A stretch of DNA of 64,000 bases, taken from Dioszegia crocea (Eukaryota > Basidiomycota > Tremellomycetes > Tremellales > Bulleribasidiaceae). The stretch is taken from the NCBI GenBank assembly GCA_001600615.1, contig BCKK01000010.1, positions 251,632-315,631 of the forward strand. The letters run 5' to 3'. Made by a program: the position numbers and the translations under genes. The notes below the pieces were generated by a model. That model worked only from the letters and a program-made list of their open reading frames with translations, was not told the origin of the DNA and ran no database searches. Position 1 is the stretch's first letter, and each line of letters starts with the position of its first letter. Of the stretch, positions 31,922 through 45,337 are shown piece by piece.

Positions 31922-34854
31922 ATGTCTCGCAGAAAAGCCTTCGACACAGCTCTTACGTCCGCTCCAGGTCAAACACCCGCTCAATCGGCTGGCCGGCCGA
32001 AACCACAGCAAAAAGCCCGGAAACCCTCGATATCCAACGCGGACCTCCCGCCTAAGGTTACACCTCCCGATCCGGCCGTAGGGTCCGCTACTGTGCCCAC
32101 TGAGACTAAAGAGGAGAAGGAAGAAGAGGCTGCACAGAAGTCAGAAGGGGCAGATGAGGTTGATGATGATGATGGGATTTGTTTCATCTGTGCTGAGCCC
32201 ATCACGTTTTGGAGCGTTGGGGTGTGCGGGCATCGGACTTGCCAGTGAGCCATTGTGGATCATTCATAAGACTTGTTCATTAACTGATAAATCAGCGTCT
32301 GTGCTATCCGTCTAAGAACCTTCTACAAGTAAATATGATCCCAAAACATCCACTGACAAGCCAGAAAAACAGAATGCACGTTCTGCAAAACCCCTACTCC
32401 CTCCGTCTTGTTTTCCCGAACACCCACCACACCTTTCCCTACCGAACATCACATTCAGCCTAGCTCTCCAGCCGTCATTGCCGCCGCTCAAGCCGGAGCC
32501 GACAAGCTGGAGAAGGGCCAACGATGGGATCGGGGGTTGACGTTACCGGGAAAACTGGACATGTCGGCGTTTCCTTATACCGATGAGAAGTTGGGTGTGG
32601 TGTTTGAGGATGAAGAGATGGTCAGTTGGTTGCATCTTAAACCGAGAATGACATCTGACTCTTCCAGATGGAAGCTACCCTGCTGTTACTCCGCTTCAAC
32701 TGCCCGTATCCCGATTGCGCATATATGGGCTCGGACTGGGCATCCCTCGAGCGCCATACCCTCGCATCACACGGTCTGGTGCTTTGTAAATTATGTCGAA
32801 GACAATTATCCCGCTTTGCGCATGAGCAAGTCCTCTACCCTCCACACTTACTCGCACTGCATGATCCGTCTTGTCTGAAAAGAGGCCAAAGGCCACCTCG
32901 GCCCAAGGGGGACGAAATTGAGCTGGTCAAGAATTGGGAGGCTCCACATCCTATGTGCGAGGTGAGTTTGTCGGTTCTGATTTGGATCAGAGCGTAGTCG
33001 GGGCTGATGTACAGTTCTGTCATGAAGCATTCTTTGGGCCCGACGAGCTGTTTAAGCACATGCGTGAGAAGCACGAGGAGTGCTTCGTTTGTCGCCAAGT
33101 TGGCGATAAAGATGTATAGTAAGCTGAGGCATGGTTGATATTCTGGAATGCTAAGCTGACCTGACCAGCTTCCAGGACTATGATGCCCTCGAGCATCACT
33201 TCGGGTAAGTCCTCACCATTCTTACACCTCACATTTGCTGATAACCAGATCATACCACCACCCATGTAATCAGCCCGCATGCCTCGAGAAGAAATTTGTC
33301 GTCTTCCCCTCCGATATGGATCTCCGCGCACACATGATGCAAGAGGTAAGCTCAAGTATCCAGACTGTACTCGATCAAGCTGACACAAGCAGCACGGCGA
33401 GCAAATGTCATCTCGAGACCGAGCATCCGCCAGGCAAATCAATGTCGATTTTCAAACTACATCCAATACTGGTCGATCTCGCCGTCCCAACCCGCCGCAT
33501 CAAGCTCAATCCGCTGGTCAAGGCCGGGGATTTTCACTAGCCCGAGACCAGCCGTCATTGCAGCAACAGCAGATTTCACAGCCGCCACCTATGGCCCCCG
33601 CCCAGGCTGCTCAGGCTCGGCGAGGCCAGCAGGTGGATCGACAAGAAGAAGGCCGGAGGCGCAGGGGATTTGAAACTGGCCTAACGGGCAGTGCGCGTGT
33701 GGAGCATGAGGATAGAGGCGGGAGTGGGACTGTCACGCCGAGAGATGATGTGGATGATGCTACTTTAGAGTGAGTTGTTCAGGCCGAACCTGTCTCGGAA
33801 GTAATCCAGCTAACGCTATTAGTCGCCATGCCGCACTCATGTCCCGCGTGTCTATGCTGGTCAACGAAAACCAAAACAAGTTGACCTCATTCCGCTCGGC
33901 TGTCAGGCAGTATATGGTGAACGAGTCCAGCGGGAAGGATCTTATCGACACTGTCTTCAACGTTCTGGATCAAGATCGAGAGGCGACTGTTGGAGTATTG
34001 AGGGATGTAGTGGGTCTACTGGACGGACCAGGTGAGGCAGAGAAGGGTCGAAATCTCCTAGAAGCCCTTAATGGATTCCGAGCACAGGTAAGCTACTTCC
34101 TCCTTTTTCACTTCGTAAGGCATAGCTGACACTCCAGCAACGCGATCAATTCCCGGCACTCGCAACCCCTTCGGCCCTCGGCTCAAACTACGCCGGCATA
34201 ACATCCGGCGCCATCCTCAATGCCAAACGCTCGACCCATACCCAACGCCGCGGCGTGGGCGCTCAATCAGTCTGGGAGCGCGTCGAGGCCGCAGCGGCAG
34301 CTGCCAATGCCCATCCGGGCCGATCGGCCGCTGTGTCAGGCGTAAATGGTCGTCGTGTCCCAGGAGCCGGACCGTCCGGAACTGCCTTTCCCACTTTGGG
34401 CAGTGGTGGACCCGGCCGATCGGTAGGCACACACGTTACTCCTTGGTCTACTGGTGGATCCTCTTCAGCCGGTCCTTCCAGAGCCCCAGCCCCGGCCGCC
34501 CCGATCGTCCGTTCTGAAAATTACTCGACTGGACCGCCTAAGAAGCATAATATCTCCACTGCGGCTTTCCCGGCTTTACCTACCCCGACGTCGAACGCTG
34601 CCGAGGAACGAAGGGCACTGTTCAATAAACCCAATGCGAGAGAAGAGAGTATTAGGCGGATTAGGGGCCATGCGGGTCCGCCGCCGCCACCGATCGCCCC
34701 TGGGGCGGGTGGTTGGGGTGCTAGTGGGCCTAGTGCGAATCTTGAGAATGGGATGGAGGGGCTGGATTTGGGAGGTGAGCCCGGACAGGGGGGAGGAGGG
34801 AAGAAGAAGGGGAAAGGAAAACAGTTGCTTTTTGCCGTTTCGGCAAGGCCGTAG
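31922..34854 (+). CDS. HEL2: RING E3 ubiquitin ligase of the Hel2/ZNF598 family
   Basis: Ten exons: 31922-32244, 32296-32328, 32365-32620, 32668-32961, 33015-33118, 33169-33204, 33249-33345, 33393-33769, 33823-34087, 34138-34854 give 833 residues. After a disordered start, residues 93-130 form a C3HC4 RING (CFICAEPITFWSVGVCGH, CTFCKT). Then come the C2H2-type fingers typical of the family (CPYPDCAYMG, LCKLCRRQL, MCEFCHEAFFGPDELFKHM, CFVCRQVG, FQDYDALEHHF, PACLEKKFVVFPSDMDLRAH) and a Pro/Gly-rich tail ending in basic GKKKGKGKQLLF. Hel2/ZNF598 ubiquitinates uS10/uS3 on collided ribosomes and triggers ribosome-associated quality control. Cytosolic. Family assignment is strong from RING plus finger order. 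Confidence 0.92.
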
Positions 34855-35342
34855 GTGGCGTCATCCAAGGAATTGGCGGAGTCAGTCAGTGGAGTCAGTA
34901 AGAGCTGTCAAGTTATGCGGTGTGGGAAAGAAATGGACCGAAGAAGCCGCGTATCTGCGCTCGAATCAAGTAGACGTGTAGACTGCTTGGTGCCAATGCT
35001 TCTTGATCTGTGCAAGCCCGCGTTCCCGATTCGCCTCCGTAATCTTTCCGACGAGACAGTCCACGGCTGACAGCGCTGACATGAGACCTGGTTGTCTTGG
35101 CTGTGGATGGAGCTGAGCTCAATTATGGATCCAGGGCTCCTACATTTGGGTTAGTTTAGAATCTGCGCTGGCCTTATCTCCCAAAGCTAGTACCAACAGC
35201 AATACCGAGTCACGAAGTACAAATTTTATACTGGCTGAGCATCGCCCCGATCAGACCTCGATGCGAAATTCATTCTAATGCTCTAATTGGATCTACTGAA
35301 GAGACAGGCAAATACCGCCCCTCTCTTCGTTGGCGATACCCC
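34855..35342. other. Intergenic region between convergent Hel2-like and HAD genes
   Basis: Contains the two 3'UTRs. No gene-like content seen on either strand. Confidence 0.5.
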
Positions 35343-36492
35343 TCAAACGTCGTTACCGGCCTCACGGAGGACATCTTTGAAGTTTTTACCCTCAATGACT
35401 TCCTTGACCCGTTTGGTTACCTCGGTACTTTCAACGTCAGCTAATAATCTCCCAATCTCGGAGTACGACGTAACTCACAAGTCCGTAAAAGGCACATGGG
35501 CAATCTTCTCCCTCTTGCAATACTTCATCAAATCCGAATCCCCATTAGCCATCTCCTTAGCAAACAGTACATCTGCATGTGCCGCCGCACTCAAATCCGA
35601 GACACCATCACCACAGAAGAAAAGTACGCGCTCTCCGGGTAGATCACGGTATGGCAAGATGGCCTTGGACTTGTCGTGGCCGTGATGAGAGTGAGGGTGG
35701 CGGTAGATGATTTCCCAGTGAGAGTTGGGGTCTGATGGGTCGGAAAATTTGACTTCGTTTGCTATGATTTCGATTGAGTCGGCTTCGGAGGGTAAGACGG
35801 CAGAGAGGACTGCGCGGATGATGGGTGTCATTCCGCTGGGAAAGTGTAAACGTGCGTTCTGGCTTGAGAGAAGGGGCAGGGGAAGATTTACCTAGAAACT
35901 AGAACGACAGGGACGTCATTTGCTCGGCAGTAGTCGTAGAACTCCTTGAAGCCTGGATCAAGCCCAATGTCTGCGTACTTGTCAGCTGAGGGCGATGAGA
36001 GATGCCAGATTGCAGCTGAAGCTTACTCTCTCGTAGAATCCGCTTGCACTCTTCGTATGGCAGTGTCACCGACTCAAGCATCTGGTGGAAAGAGTCTCTG
36101 TACGAGACCTCGCCCGTCAGAACTTTGTTGTTGAGTGCCCGACTAAGAAGGTCAGCACGGTGTAAACTAGGAGTGTCCCCAAATGGTAAACCAGGGATTA
36201 GCATAATAGCGTACCGAGCTTCGTACCCCATTCCTGTACAAATAAGCTCGTATCCAGACTCCATGACGGTGGCATAACGTACCATAGTTATCAGTCAAGT
36301 AGTCATTGGTGTCTTTATCAGTGATCGTTCCGTCCTAGGCATATCAGCAGGCAACCCCATTTACATGTCCGGTTACAGGATCAGCTCGCAGCTCACCCAA
36401 TCGGTCAAAACGACGAATTTTGCGTCCTTGTGTAAAGGAGGATATGGGAGCTCGGAATCATAGTTGAAAGCTGGGGTAGAAGAGGACGACAT
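35343..36492 (-). CDS. HAD-superfamily phosphatase (phosphoserine phosphatase-like)
   Basis: Seven exons: 36492-36397, 36334-36283, 36233-36215, 36142-36027, 35970-35892, 35835-35479, 35427-35343 give 267 residues. Motif I is VLTDWDGTIT (nucleophile and acid/base Asp pair), motif II lies in VVLVSSGMTPIIRAV, and motif IV in LFFCGDGVSDLSAAAHADV with its Mg-binding Asp. This fits a cytosolic phosphomonoesterase of the phosphoserine-phosphatase-like HAD group (compare yeast Ynl010w). The true substrate cannot be read from sequence. Exon 3 is only 19 nt (encoding G-MGYEA-R across two junctions) and splits codons on both sides. Divergent from CTF8, 199 bp apart. Confidence 0.85.
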
Positions 36493-36691
36493 TTTGTTCT
36501 TATACACAAAGAGATGAGAATGGACTTCATATAGTCCATCTCGCTAGACTTTTCCCTCGGCACCGGACCGGTGACGCAGTTCCGTCGGAAGCTGGCCTGA
36601 CAACCGTGGGAAAGCTAAGCGCGTCGCTGATATTTGGCTCGGGTTGAACACTACTGCATCAGTACAAATTCATACCCCACACCTATTCATC

Positions 36692-37593
36692 ATGCGCATT
36701 CATCTATCGCTCGAGCCATCGCATTTCGCTGCTCAGGCAGTGGCGGGACCGTCGTCCGGCCCGCTGGCGCAATTGGGTGGAGAGCTCGTGATCATTGAGC
36801 TCCAGGGCGAGCTAGGATGGGAAGGGGATAAAGAAGGGAGTGTGGTGGGTGTCATAGGACTGGATCGGCCTGTGAGTCTCAGCTGAAGAATGGGTGAAGG
36901 TCCTCCAAACCTTCAGCTGACATTTTTAGGATAAACCTACTCTACATCTCGGCGAACATCATCTGCTCCATGGCAAATTCGCCAATCTGCCCAAACCGCT
37001 CGCTGTCATCCGGAGAGCAGTTGCTCCGGCGACAATAGCAGGGGATCTGGATGGCGCAGTGGAGGGAGATCCAGATGAAGAGGAGGATATAGAAGATGAG
37101 CTGGAAAGTGGAAAGGGGAAGAAGGAGCATTCCCAATCCAAAGGAAAGAAACGGAAGAGTGAGGAGGAGGATGAAGAGGAAGAGCCCCCATTGTTCCCGC
37201 CTGAACCGGATTCGAATCACACGCCACCTCGTCGGAAACGACAAGATTCATCCTCGCCTATACCCTTTCAGCCACCTTCGAGCAATAAAGGCTATTCATC
37301 GGAATTGGACTTTTCGTCCCCTATGAGAGGAAGAGAAGAGGAAGAGGACGATGAGGAGCAGGAAGATGAACAAGAAAATGGAGGGGAAAATGGAAAGAAG
37401 AGAAAAAGAGGAGGAGGTATCGAGGCACATACATTGAAGCCGGAACGGACGAGGGTGTATGAGGTGGTCGGTGTAGTCCGGCGAAAAGTGGTCTTTGCGC
37501 TACGGTGAGTTATGCCTGCCAAGAATGTTTACATTCGTGCTGATATCCAATAGTCCAGAACCTATAGTTACAGCAACAGTGCTGCCGGAATGA
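36692..37593 (+). CDS. CTF8: Chromosome transmission fidelity protein 8 (Ctf8-like)
   Basis: Three exons (36692-36871, 36930-37504, 37554-37593) give 264 residues. The conserved core is GGELVIIELQGELGWEG, PTLHLGEHHLLHGKF and LPKPLAVIRR, followed by a long acidic/basic low-complexity insert (runs of Glu, Asp and Lys) and a C-terminal strand RTRVYEVVGVVRRKVVFALRP. Ctf8 joins Ctf18, Dcc1 and Rfc2-5 in the alternative clamp loader that loads PCNA on replicating DNA and supports sister-chromatid cohesion. The core matches the family; the charged insert of about 120 residues is longer than I expect. Nuclear. The short last exon encodes PEPIVTATVLPE. Confidence 0.88.
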
Positions 37594-37925
37594 AGTGCTC
37601 TCCTTTTCTGCTATCGGCCAGATGTCTGGAGGATTGGCAGTGCGAAGCCCTGAATGGTCCACCACTGAACAGCTAAGACAAAGGCCAGAACACACCTGAG
37701 ACATTCTCTGAGATCAAGATTTCTGACTAGTCTCTGCTCCACCTGTGTGCAGGTCAAGACACTACTCCTTCAAAGGTCCATATCAAGCGCGTGAGTCGAA
37801 AGCATATAAAGTTATCGACCAAACCCCTCTAACCCTTCCAAGATACTACAAAGCGCTACCACATCTCGTTTCTCTTTTACAGTACAGCCTCACAAACACT
37901 TCCCTATCAACCATCTCTCACCGCA
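37594..37925. other. Intergenic region CTF8-small secreted protein gene
   Basis: 332 bp upstream of the small secreted protein gene. No other gene; no clear TATA box. Confidence 0.45.
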
Positions 37926-38237
37926 ATGCGACTATTCACCACCCTCCTCATCACCCTCACCGCAACCATCTCCCTCGCCGCCCCCAGTCCCAGCTCCACA
38001 CCCACATCCGCGGATCTCCCTACGCGGCATCTACATCAAGCGACCCGCGCAGACATCGTTCAGCGAGCCACTCGCCCACGAAACGCCGCGCGAGAGATGG
38101 TATCCCCGTCACCTCCTCCCATTTGCGTCGCAGATGGCGATCCATGTGATTTGGAGAATCCGGGAGCGTGCTGCAGTATGACATGCGCTCAGCTTGGCGG
38201 GGCTACTGTGTCAACTTGCTTTCCCGCGGACAATTGA
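37926..38237 (+). CDS. Small secreted cysteine-rich protein
   Basis: Single exon of 103 residues. Residues 1-19 are a typical signal peptide (MRLFTTLLITLTATISLAA). A Ser/Pro/Arg-rich linker follows to about residue 65, then a compact Cys module. The six Cys (67, 74, 82, 83, 87, 98) follow C-x6-C-x7-CC-x3-C-x10-C, the C-C-CC-C-C order of cystine-knot (knottin-like) peptides. The linker contains basic residues, so proteolytic maturation is conceivable, but there is no clear Lys-Arg site. Secretion and three disulfides are inferred; activity is unknown (effector, antimicrobial or wall protein are all possible). No homologue recognised. The single short exon contrasts with the intron-rich neighbours. 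Confidence 0.7.
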   Translation: MRLFTTLLITLTATISLAAPSPSSTPTSADLPTRHLHQATRADIVQRATRPRNAAREMVSPSPPPICVADGDPCDLENPGACCSMTCAQLGGATVSTCFPADN

Positions 38238-38773
38238 AAGGGGTGAGTATGAGTAAAGTGGGCGGGGAACACGTTGGGGATCACTCTCTTTCTTGGTGGT
38301 CTTCGACAGATGGACCACATGCTGATCCTCTTAGGACTATCGGTCAGCATACAATCGGTATCGAGGAGGTGCAGGCAGTGATCTGAAGGGTCTGATACTT
38401 GGGTGGCAGGTCGGTAGAGGGTGGCGTCAATCTAGGATCGGACATTCAGTATCGACCAGGGAGGGTGAATTAGCCCATATAATACCTGTGGACTTTGCCA
38501 TTTCCTTTCCAAGTTTCTTGTACGATTCGGAATGACGGCTTCCATTCTCCAGCTTGTGGATCCAGCAGTCATCAGATGACGAGTGACTGTGCCACACCCG
38601 TTCAAGCTCCCCCCCTCTGCAGCATCGAGCTCCTCAAAGCCAGGCGCGTACAGGTCAGTTACGTCATCGGCTAATCGATCCGAAAGGGCCGAGAGACACC
38701 CATCTTGTAACCCTCTCGCCTTGCTTTACACTTATCTATCACCAACATCCTCCGTCATCCCCACCTTCAGCTT
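38238..38773. other. Intergenic region small secreted protein-NADH pyrophosphatase
   Basis: A GTGAGT donor-like site occurs just after the upstream stop codon (near 38242), so a 3'UTR intron is possible. A 65-codon open frame at 38583-38780 has no recognisable content. Nothing else is supported. Confidence 0.45.
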
Positions 38774-40580
<1,807 letters not shown>

Positions 40581-40725
40581 ATCTCATAAGTAGAAAGTAA
40601 AAGTAGCGGATGTATTAAGAGCAAGTCAGTGTTGGATACGGGTACAGATCTCGCTTAGCAATCGTGATACATTTTGCCTAGCCAGTATCATACAGTACGC
40701 ACAATCAAAACTCAGGCACCAACGT

Positions 40726-42167
40726 CTATGACTTCCACTCCTGCTTGATGAAATCCAGTACATCTTGCCATAGCACCTCAGGCACCTCAAGCGCCGCAAA
40801 GTGACCCCCCTGAGCATGTCAGCCTTACTCGCGCCGAACGTAAATGCTCAATATACCTTCTCGTGCCTCCTGTGCCACTTCAGATTGACCTTCTCCTTGA
40901 CCCACACAGCAGGACTAGGGAATAATTCCTTAGGAAACTGACTATACCCGACCGGTACCTCCTGCAGCGAAGTCATGAGGTCTTCTGGATTACGGTCTTC
41001 TTTACGCCCATACGATGCGCGATAGTGCCACATTGCAGTGGAGAAGGAATGGGTAAGCCAGTAGACGGAGACGTCGGCGAGAATGGTTGGGATGGGCAGA
41101 TTGTCGTCTGTCCAAATAAGGAACTTTTCTGCGATCCTGTGTCGTGTCAGCGGCAAAGTAGGATTGGTTTAACCTGGATGAGGCGAATATACCAAGCAAG
41201 CAAAGCCACAGGATCGGAATCGCACACAAATCCAATTGTGGCCGGCTTGAGTGCATGTTCGTCCCGATATGACATGTCCACCTCTTCAGTCTTTTCTTGT
41301 CGTTTCACTAGCGCTTGGTCGATTTCATCAAGTGTTGAATCGTCAAATCCTTCCGGACGGTCTGAGGGACAAAAGTTGAGATGCACAGCTGTTGGATCAG
41401 CGATGGATCTCTTCAGATTGTAGTATCGTTTCTGCCTCACCCTTGCATCCCTTCCCCACATTGCCCATTTTGAAAGTCACAAAACCGCCAATATCCCCTC
41501 CTTGCGCCACATACCCCTCAAATCCTAATCCACGCATGAGCTGATCTTGAAGTAGAGCCTGATCGACATTCCCAAACGTCGCATCGAGCGGCGGAGGGCC
41601 CGAGAAGCCGTATCCGATCAGCGAGGGGACGATGATGTGCACTGGAAGTGTTGCTGGTGTGTAGGTCTTCTTCAGGTTTCGAAGCAGTGGCAGGAACTCG
41701 ATGATGCTTCCTGGGCAGAGATCAGCTCAGGCTCCATATTACAGCTACCACGCTCACCTGGCCAGCCGTGTGTCAGGATGAGCGGCACAGCATCGCTCTT
41801 CTCAGAGCAGAAAGCTATAAAGTGTAGGTCGTACTTATGCCCCTTATGCTCCAGCTCGGCTATGTAATTGGAATGAGAGTTGATCTCCTTCTCAGTATCT
41901 CTCCTAGCCTCGTAAGTCTCATCCGGGCTTCAGCAGTACATAGGTCGCGTACCAATCATACTCGTCTCGCCATACCCTCAGGGCCTCCTCCATGTACTTC
42001 AAGTTGACACCGAAGTACTCATCCTTCACCGAGTTCTCATAAGTGCGCTTGAACGGCCGGGTATTACGCAGCCGAGCCTTCAGGTCGTCCACCTCCGCTT
42101 GGGCAATGGCGACTTCGAATGGGCGAAGAGTGACTGTGGGTTTATGGGGAAGATCGCTGAATGACAT
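40726..42167 (-). CDS. Epoxide hydrolase (alpha/beta hydrolase with EHN domain)
   Basis: Six exons: 42167-41953, 41903-41758, 41710-41441, 41388-41193, 41136-40857, 40809-40726 give 396 residues, the usual size. The N-terminal EHN region opens PFEVAIAQAEVDDLKARL and YDWRDTEKEINS. The hydrolase core has the oxyanion HGWPG, then GYGFSGPP and AQGGDIGG with the nucleophile Asp, and AVHLNFCP. The C-terminal GGHFAALEVPEVL supplies the catalytic His. This is the microsomal/fungal epoxide hydrolase type that opens epoxides to diols, in detoxification or catabolism. No signal or anchor is evident, so probably soluble. Both catalytic motifs are intact. Confidence 0.9.
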
Positions 42168-42202
42168 GGTGCGAAAGTGATTATGCTCCTTGTTCAGATA
42201 AT

Positions 42203-42238
42203 CACTAAGGGCGACCAGTAACACTAAGGGCGACCAGT
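42203..42238. repeat. 17-bp direct repeat
   Basis: CACTAAGGGCGACCAGT occurs at 42203-42219 and again at 42222-42238, two bases apart, just upstream of the epoxide hydrolase start. Function unknown. Confidence 0.8.
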
Positions 42239-42894
42239 GTCTCTACTAAGTAGCGAAGCTGCCCAGCGCCCCACCTTGACCTGCGAACGCGTCCACCATG
42301 ACTGTGAGGGTGTGACGTCATTGCCGTACTCTACTGTCGGCGAGTGATGGAAGATGGCATCAAAGAGCCTTATCGCATGAGCATTAATAGCGCTCCATTG
42401 ATCATTGAACTGAATACCTATAGCTAGTACATGATCAATGACTTCTGGCGTCCGTGCTGACGATTCTGCGCCCAGTCGGGCGTGACCTTGTCCTCACATT
42501 AGTCCAAGTGGATGATGAAACCAGGTGAAACACGCTGAAACACCCCGGATTTGGACGGAATGGAAGAAGGGCGCTCATTCTGACAAGATGACTGCATCTG
42601 CAGACTCCACAGCTGAAGTCTCTCAAGCCCATCGAGACCTGGCACGAGAAGAGAAGTTGGCGTGTAAGATTCGATCAATGATTTAACGAAGGCATGGGAC
42701 CTTTTGGCGGATCCGAAGCTTACCCGTAGTGAGATCCTGCAGCGCAAGAGGTTGGCGGGTGGGTGATGAGACAAGACTTGCAGGCATTCTCTCCAGGAGT
42801 GGTCTGCATTGACTACCATCCAGATTGTGATAGAGTGTGGGGACATTGATGGATGGCGGAAGGCGACTGATTGACTTCTGTCATTGAATCGGAA

Positions 42895-42956
42895 CTTATG
42901 ATTGCACCGAGATTAGTGGGTTACTGAATCTTATGATTGCATCGAGATTAGTGGGT
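42895..42956. repeat. 27-bp direct repeat
   Basis: Two copies (42895-42921 and 42930-42956) differ at one base; the core is CTTATGATTGC then GAGATTAGTGGGT. TGAATC precedes both. Probably a local slippage duplication. Confidence 0.75.
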
Positions 42957-43194
42957 GGAAATGAAGGGTGCAATGAATCCGTCAGTGGTCTGAGTCTATC
43001 GATGACTTAGTGAGGGGTACATCAATAGACCAACACCTATCCGGATCCGTACTGGCCAGACGACCGCCATGACCCTTCTACGCATGTCATGATGCATCGC
43101 ATGCCATCGCCAGCATCCACGATCGATGCCAAACAAGAGGATGCATGGCCTTTGATCTACCCACACCCCTTCCCCATCCTGCCTCTATCATTGT

Positions 43195-45093
43195 CTAGTA
43201 CATCATGGATGACATGTCTTTGGCGTCAGCAAAATCCTGGTTTGGTTCTCAGTAGAAAACTTACCAGCTCGGATACGGTTGTAGTCCAACAAGCCCTCAA
43301 CACGACCTAGAGCAGCGAGGGCGAACTGTGAAAAGTCAGCACCGGTCAACAACAACACAGATGACTAAGCTTGAACTTACGTCTTTGTCCCAGAGGTACT
43401 TCTGTGCTACGCGCTTGATGTCGTCGGGGGTGACGGCGTCAACGTATCGCTCGATCTCCTTTGGTGTGTATCGCTTTCCAGTGGTGACCATCTGTCGTCC
43501 GATCTGCATCATCAGCTTATGCACTTGTCTTTCGGCAGTAGCGGGCGACTTACGTCCTCTGCGATAGCAGTGGTACCGTCCAAACCCAACAACAACGACG
43601 CCTTCAATTGTGACTTGGCCCGCTCGACCTCGCCTGATGAAGGGGAGATGGACATTCGGGTCCACTCGCGTAATGTGAAGTGTACCATGTCGTCGATGTT
43701 CATCAGGCTGGATTGTCAGCTTGCTATCCCCACTATTGTAGGCCAGCGGAAACTCACTTTTCAGTCACCATGTAGATACCCCACAGTCCAGTGTCGGAGT
43801 AAGAAGTCGAGAAGGACATGTAAGAGTTGGCAAGGTTGTTGGTCGAAATGATGTGGCTGAGCTTGGAGCTGAGGAGGGGGCTAGCACCGAGCGATCGGTC
43901 CCAGTTTCCAAAGATACTCTGCATGACGAGCATGGGCCAGTAATCGGGGCTCCTCCATCCGCAACCCTCAACGGCGATCGCAATGTTCATGGTCGACATG
44001 GTGTCGTCCCTGATTCGCACTTCCGCGCCGGAGAATTGAGTCGGTTGGTGGGCGGCCGCACCGAGGGGGATGGGGTTGGACGAAACGGGGAGTGAGGCAA
44101 AGTTCTTCTCGGCAAGCTTGACCAGGGCGTCGTGCTCGATCGAACCAGCACCAACGAGGACCATACGGTCGGCCGTGTAGTTTTTGGAAATGTATGAGGA
44201 GAGGTCGGTTTTGCGGATAGAGTTGATGTGCTCCTTGGGGCCGAGGATGGTGTTTCCGAGGGGTTGGCCTGATTGTCAGCAGTGTCCACAAATGAGAAAC
44301 CCAAAATTGATATACCCTGGAAGGCAACAGCGTGTAGATGGTCGAACACGACCTCCTCGAGCTGCTTGTCAACCTCCTCCTGCTCCCTGAGGATAACATC
44401 CCTCTCCCGCTCAATCGCCGACTCGTCTAGTTTCGAGTTTTGGAGAATATCGCTAAGGATATCGACAGCCTGGGGCACATCCTTGTCGAAACATTTTGCG
44501 TAATAGACAGTCTGCTCCCTGGAGGTGTAGGCGTTGAGGTGAGCGCCGACATTCTCAACCTCAAGCTCGAGCGCAGTCTGGTTGCGGGTTTTAGTGCCCT
44601 TGAAGGCGAGGTGCTGAGGAGTCAGTCCAATCCTGCAGAATCCCAAAATCTCCAATACGCCAATTCCACCTCTCAGTTCTCTTCCTTTTCGCCCATTTCA
44701 ATTTCCCCATCGCCTGCACCAAGACTCACCTCCAAGAAGTGCGCTGTTCCACTTGCACCCCTGGCATCCGCCCTCGACCCAGCGTCGATCCATAATCCAA
44801 CAGTACTCGTCGACGCTCCGGGGATAGTCTCAGTCGATACGCTCAATCCATTCGACAGCGTCGAAGTCTTGGTGACTGGGTCCTGGTATCGGCCGCTGAC
44901 GGGGGTAGCAAGAGATCGAGATAAGACCTATGTATCATCAGTATCATGAATTATAGATTTCAGCCAATCCCGGAAAAGGGAATTGAGATATAACGGATCA
45001 TCTTCCGCTTCGAAAGTAATGGATAAAACTTACGGGTTGTCTGAATGCCACGGGCTGACGCAACGCCCGGGTGATGAAGCGTGAGGCGGACAT
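43195..45093 (-). CDS. MAS1: Mitochondrial processing peptidase beta subunit
   Basis: Eight exons: 45093-45034, 44928-44731, 44613-44316, 44268-43758, 43707-43554, 43503-43381, 43325-43265, 43217-43195 give 475 residues. A basic presequence ([14 protein letters not shown]) leads to [16 protein letters not shown]. The zinc site HFLEH spans the exon 2/3 junction (HFLE-HLAFKGT), with the distal Glu region [17 protein letters not shown]. The late motif [17 protein letters not shown] and the ending DMSSMMY match the family. It is the catalytic subunit of the matrix peptidase that removes import presequences, paired with Mas2. HxxEH marks the beta rather than the alpha subunit. Exon 8 encodes only the last seven residues. 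Confidence 0.96.
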
Positions 45094-45337
45094 GGCTGAT
45101 GGGGTCTGTATAAGGGTGAAGAGAGGGATAGCCTTTGTATGGGTTCATTTGGCTGTAAGAGAGAGCGGAAGGAAACACAGAGGGGGGATGCCGTAATCGG
45201 AAAATCCCGGAATGTGGCAGTTTTTGGTTGGCTGCTTGAATCCGCCACAGCACTAGCCAGATGTTGTCACGACTCTAGTGTACTACATTCTACCTAGCTG
45301 ACCTACCTACGCTTGAAACCCAGTGTCCTACGTTCTG

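Larger units (their letters stand above)
42168..43194. other. 1-kb gap between epoxide hydrolase and MAS1
   Basis: No gene I can support. It carries two direct repeats (listed separately). A plus-strand stretch near 42587-42765 reads fairly like coding sequence (MTASADSTAEVSQAHRDLA, later WDLLADPKLTRSEILQRKR), but I cannot join the pieces with normal introns. It could be a small gene or a relic. Confidence 0.4.
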
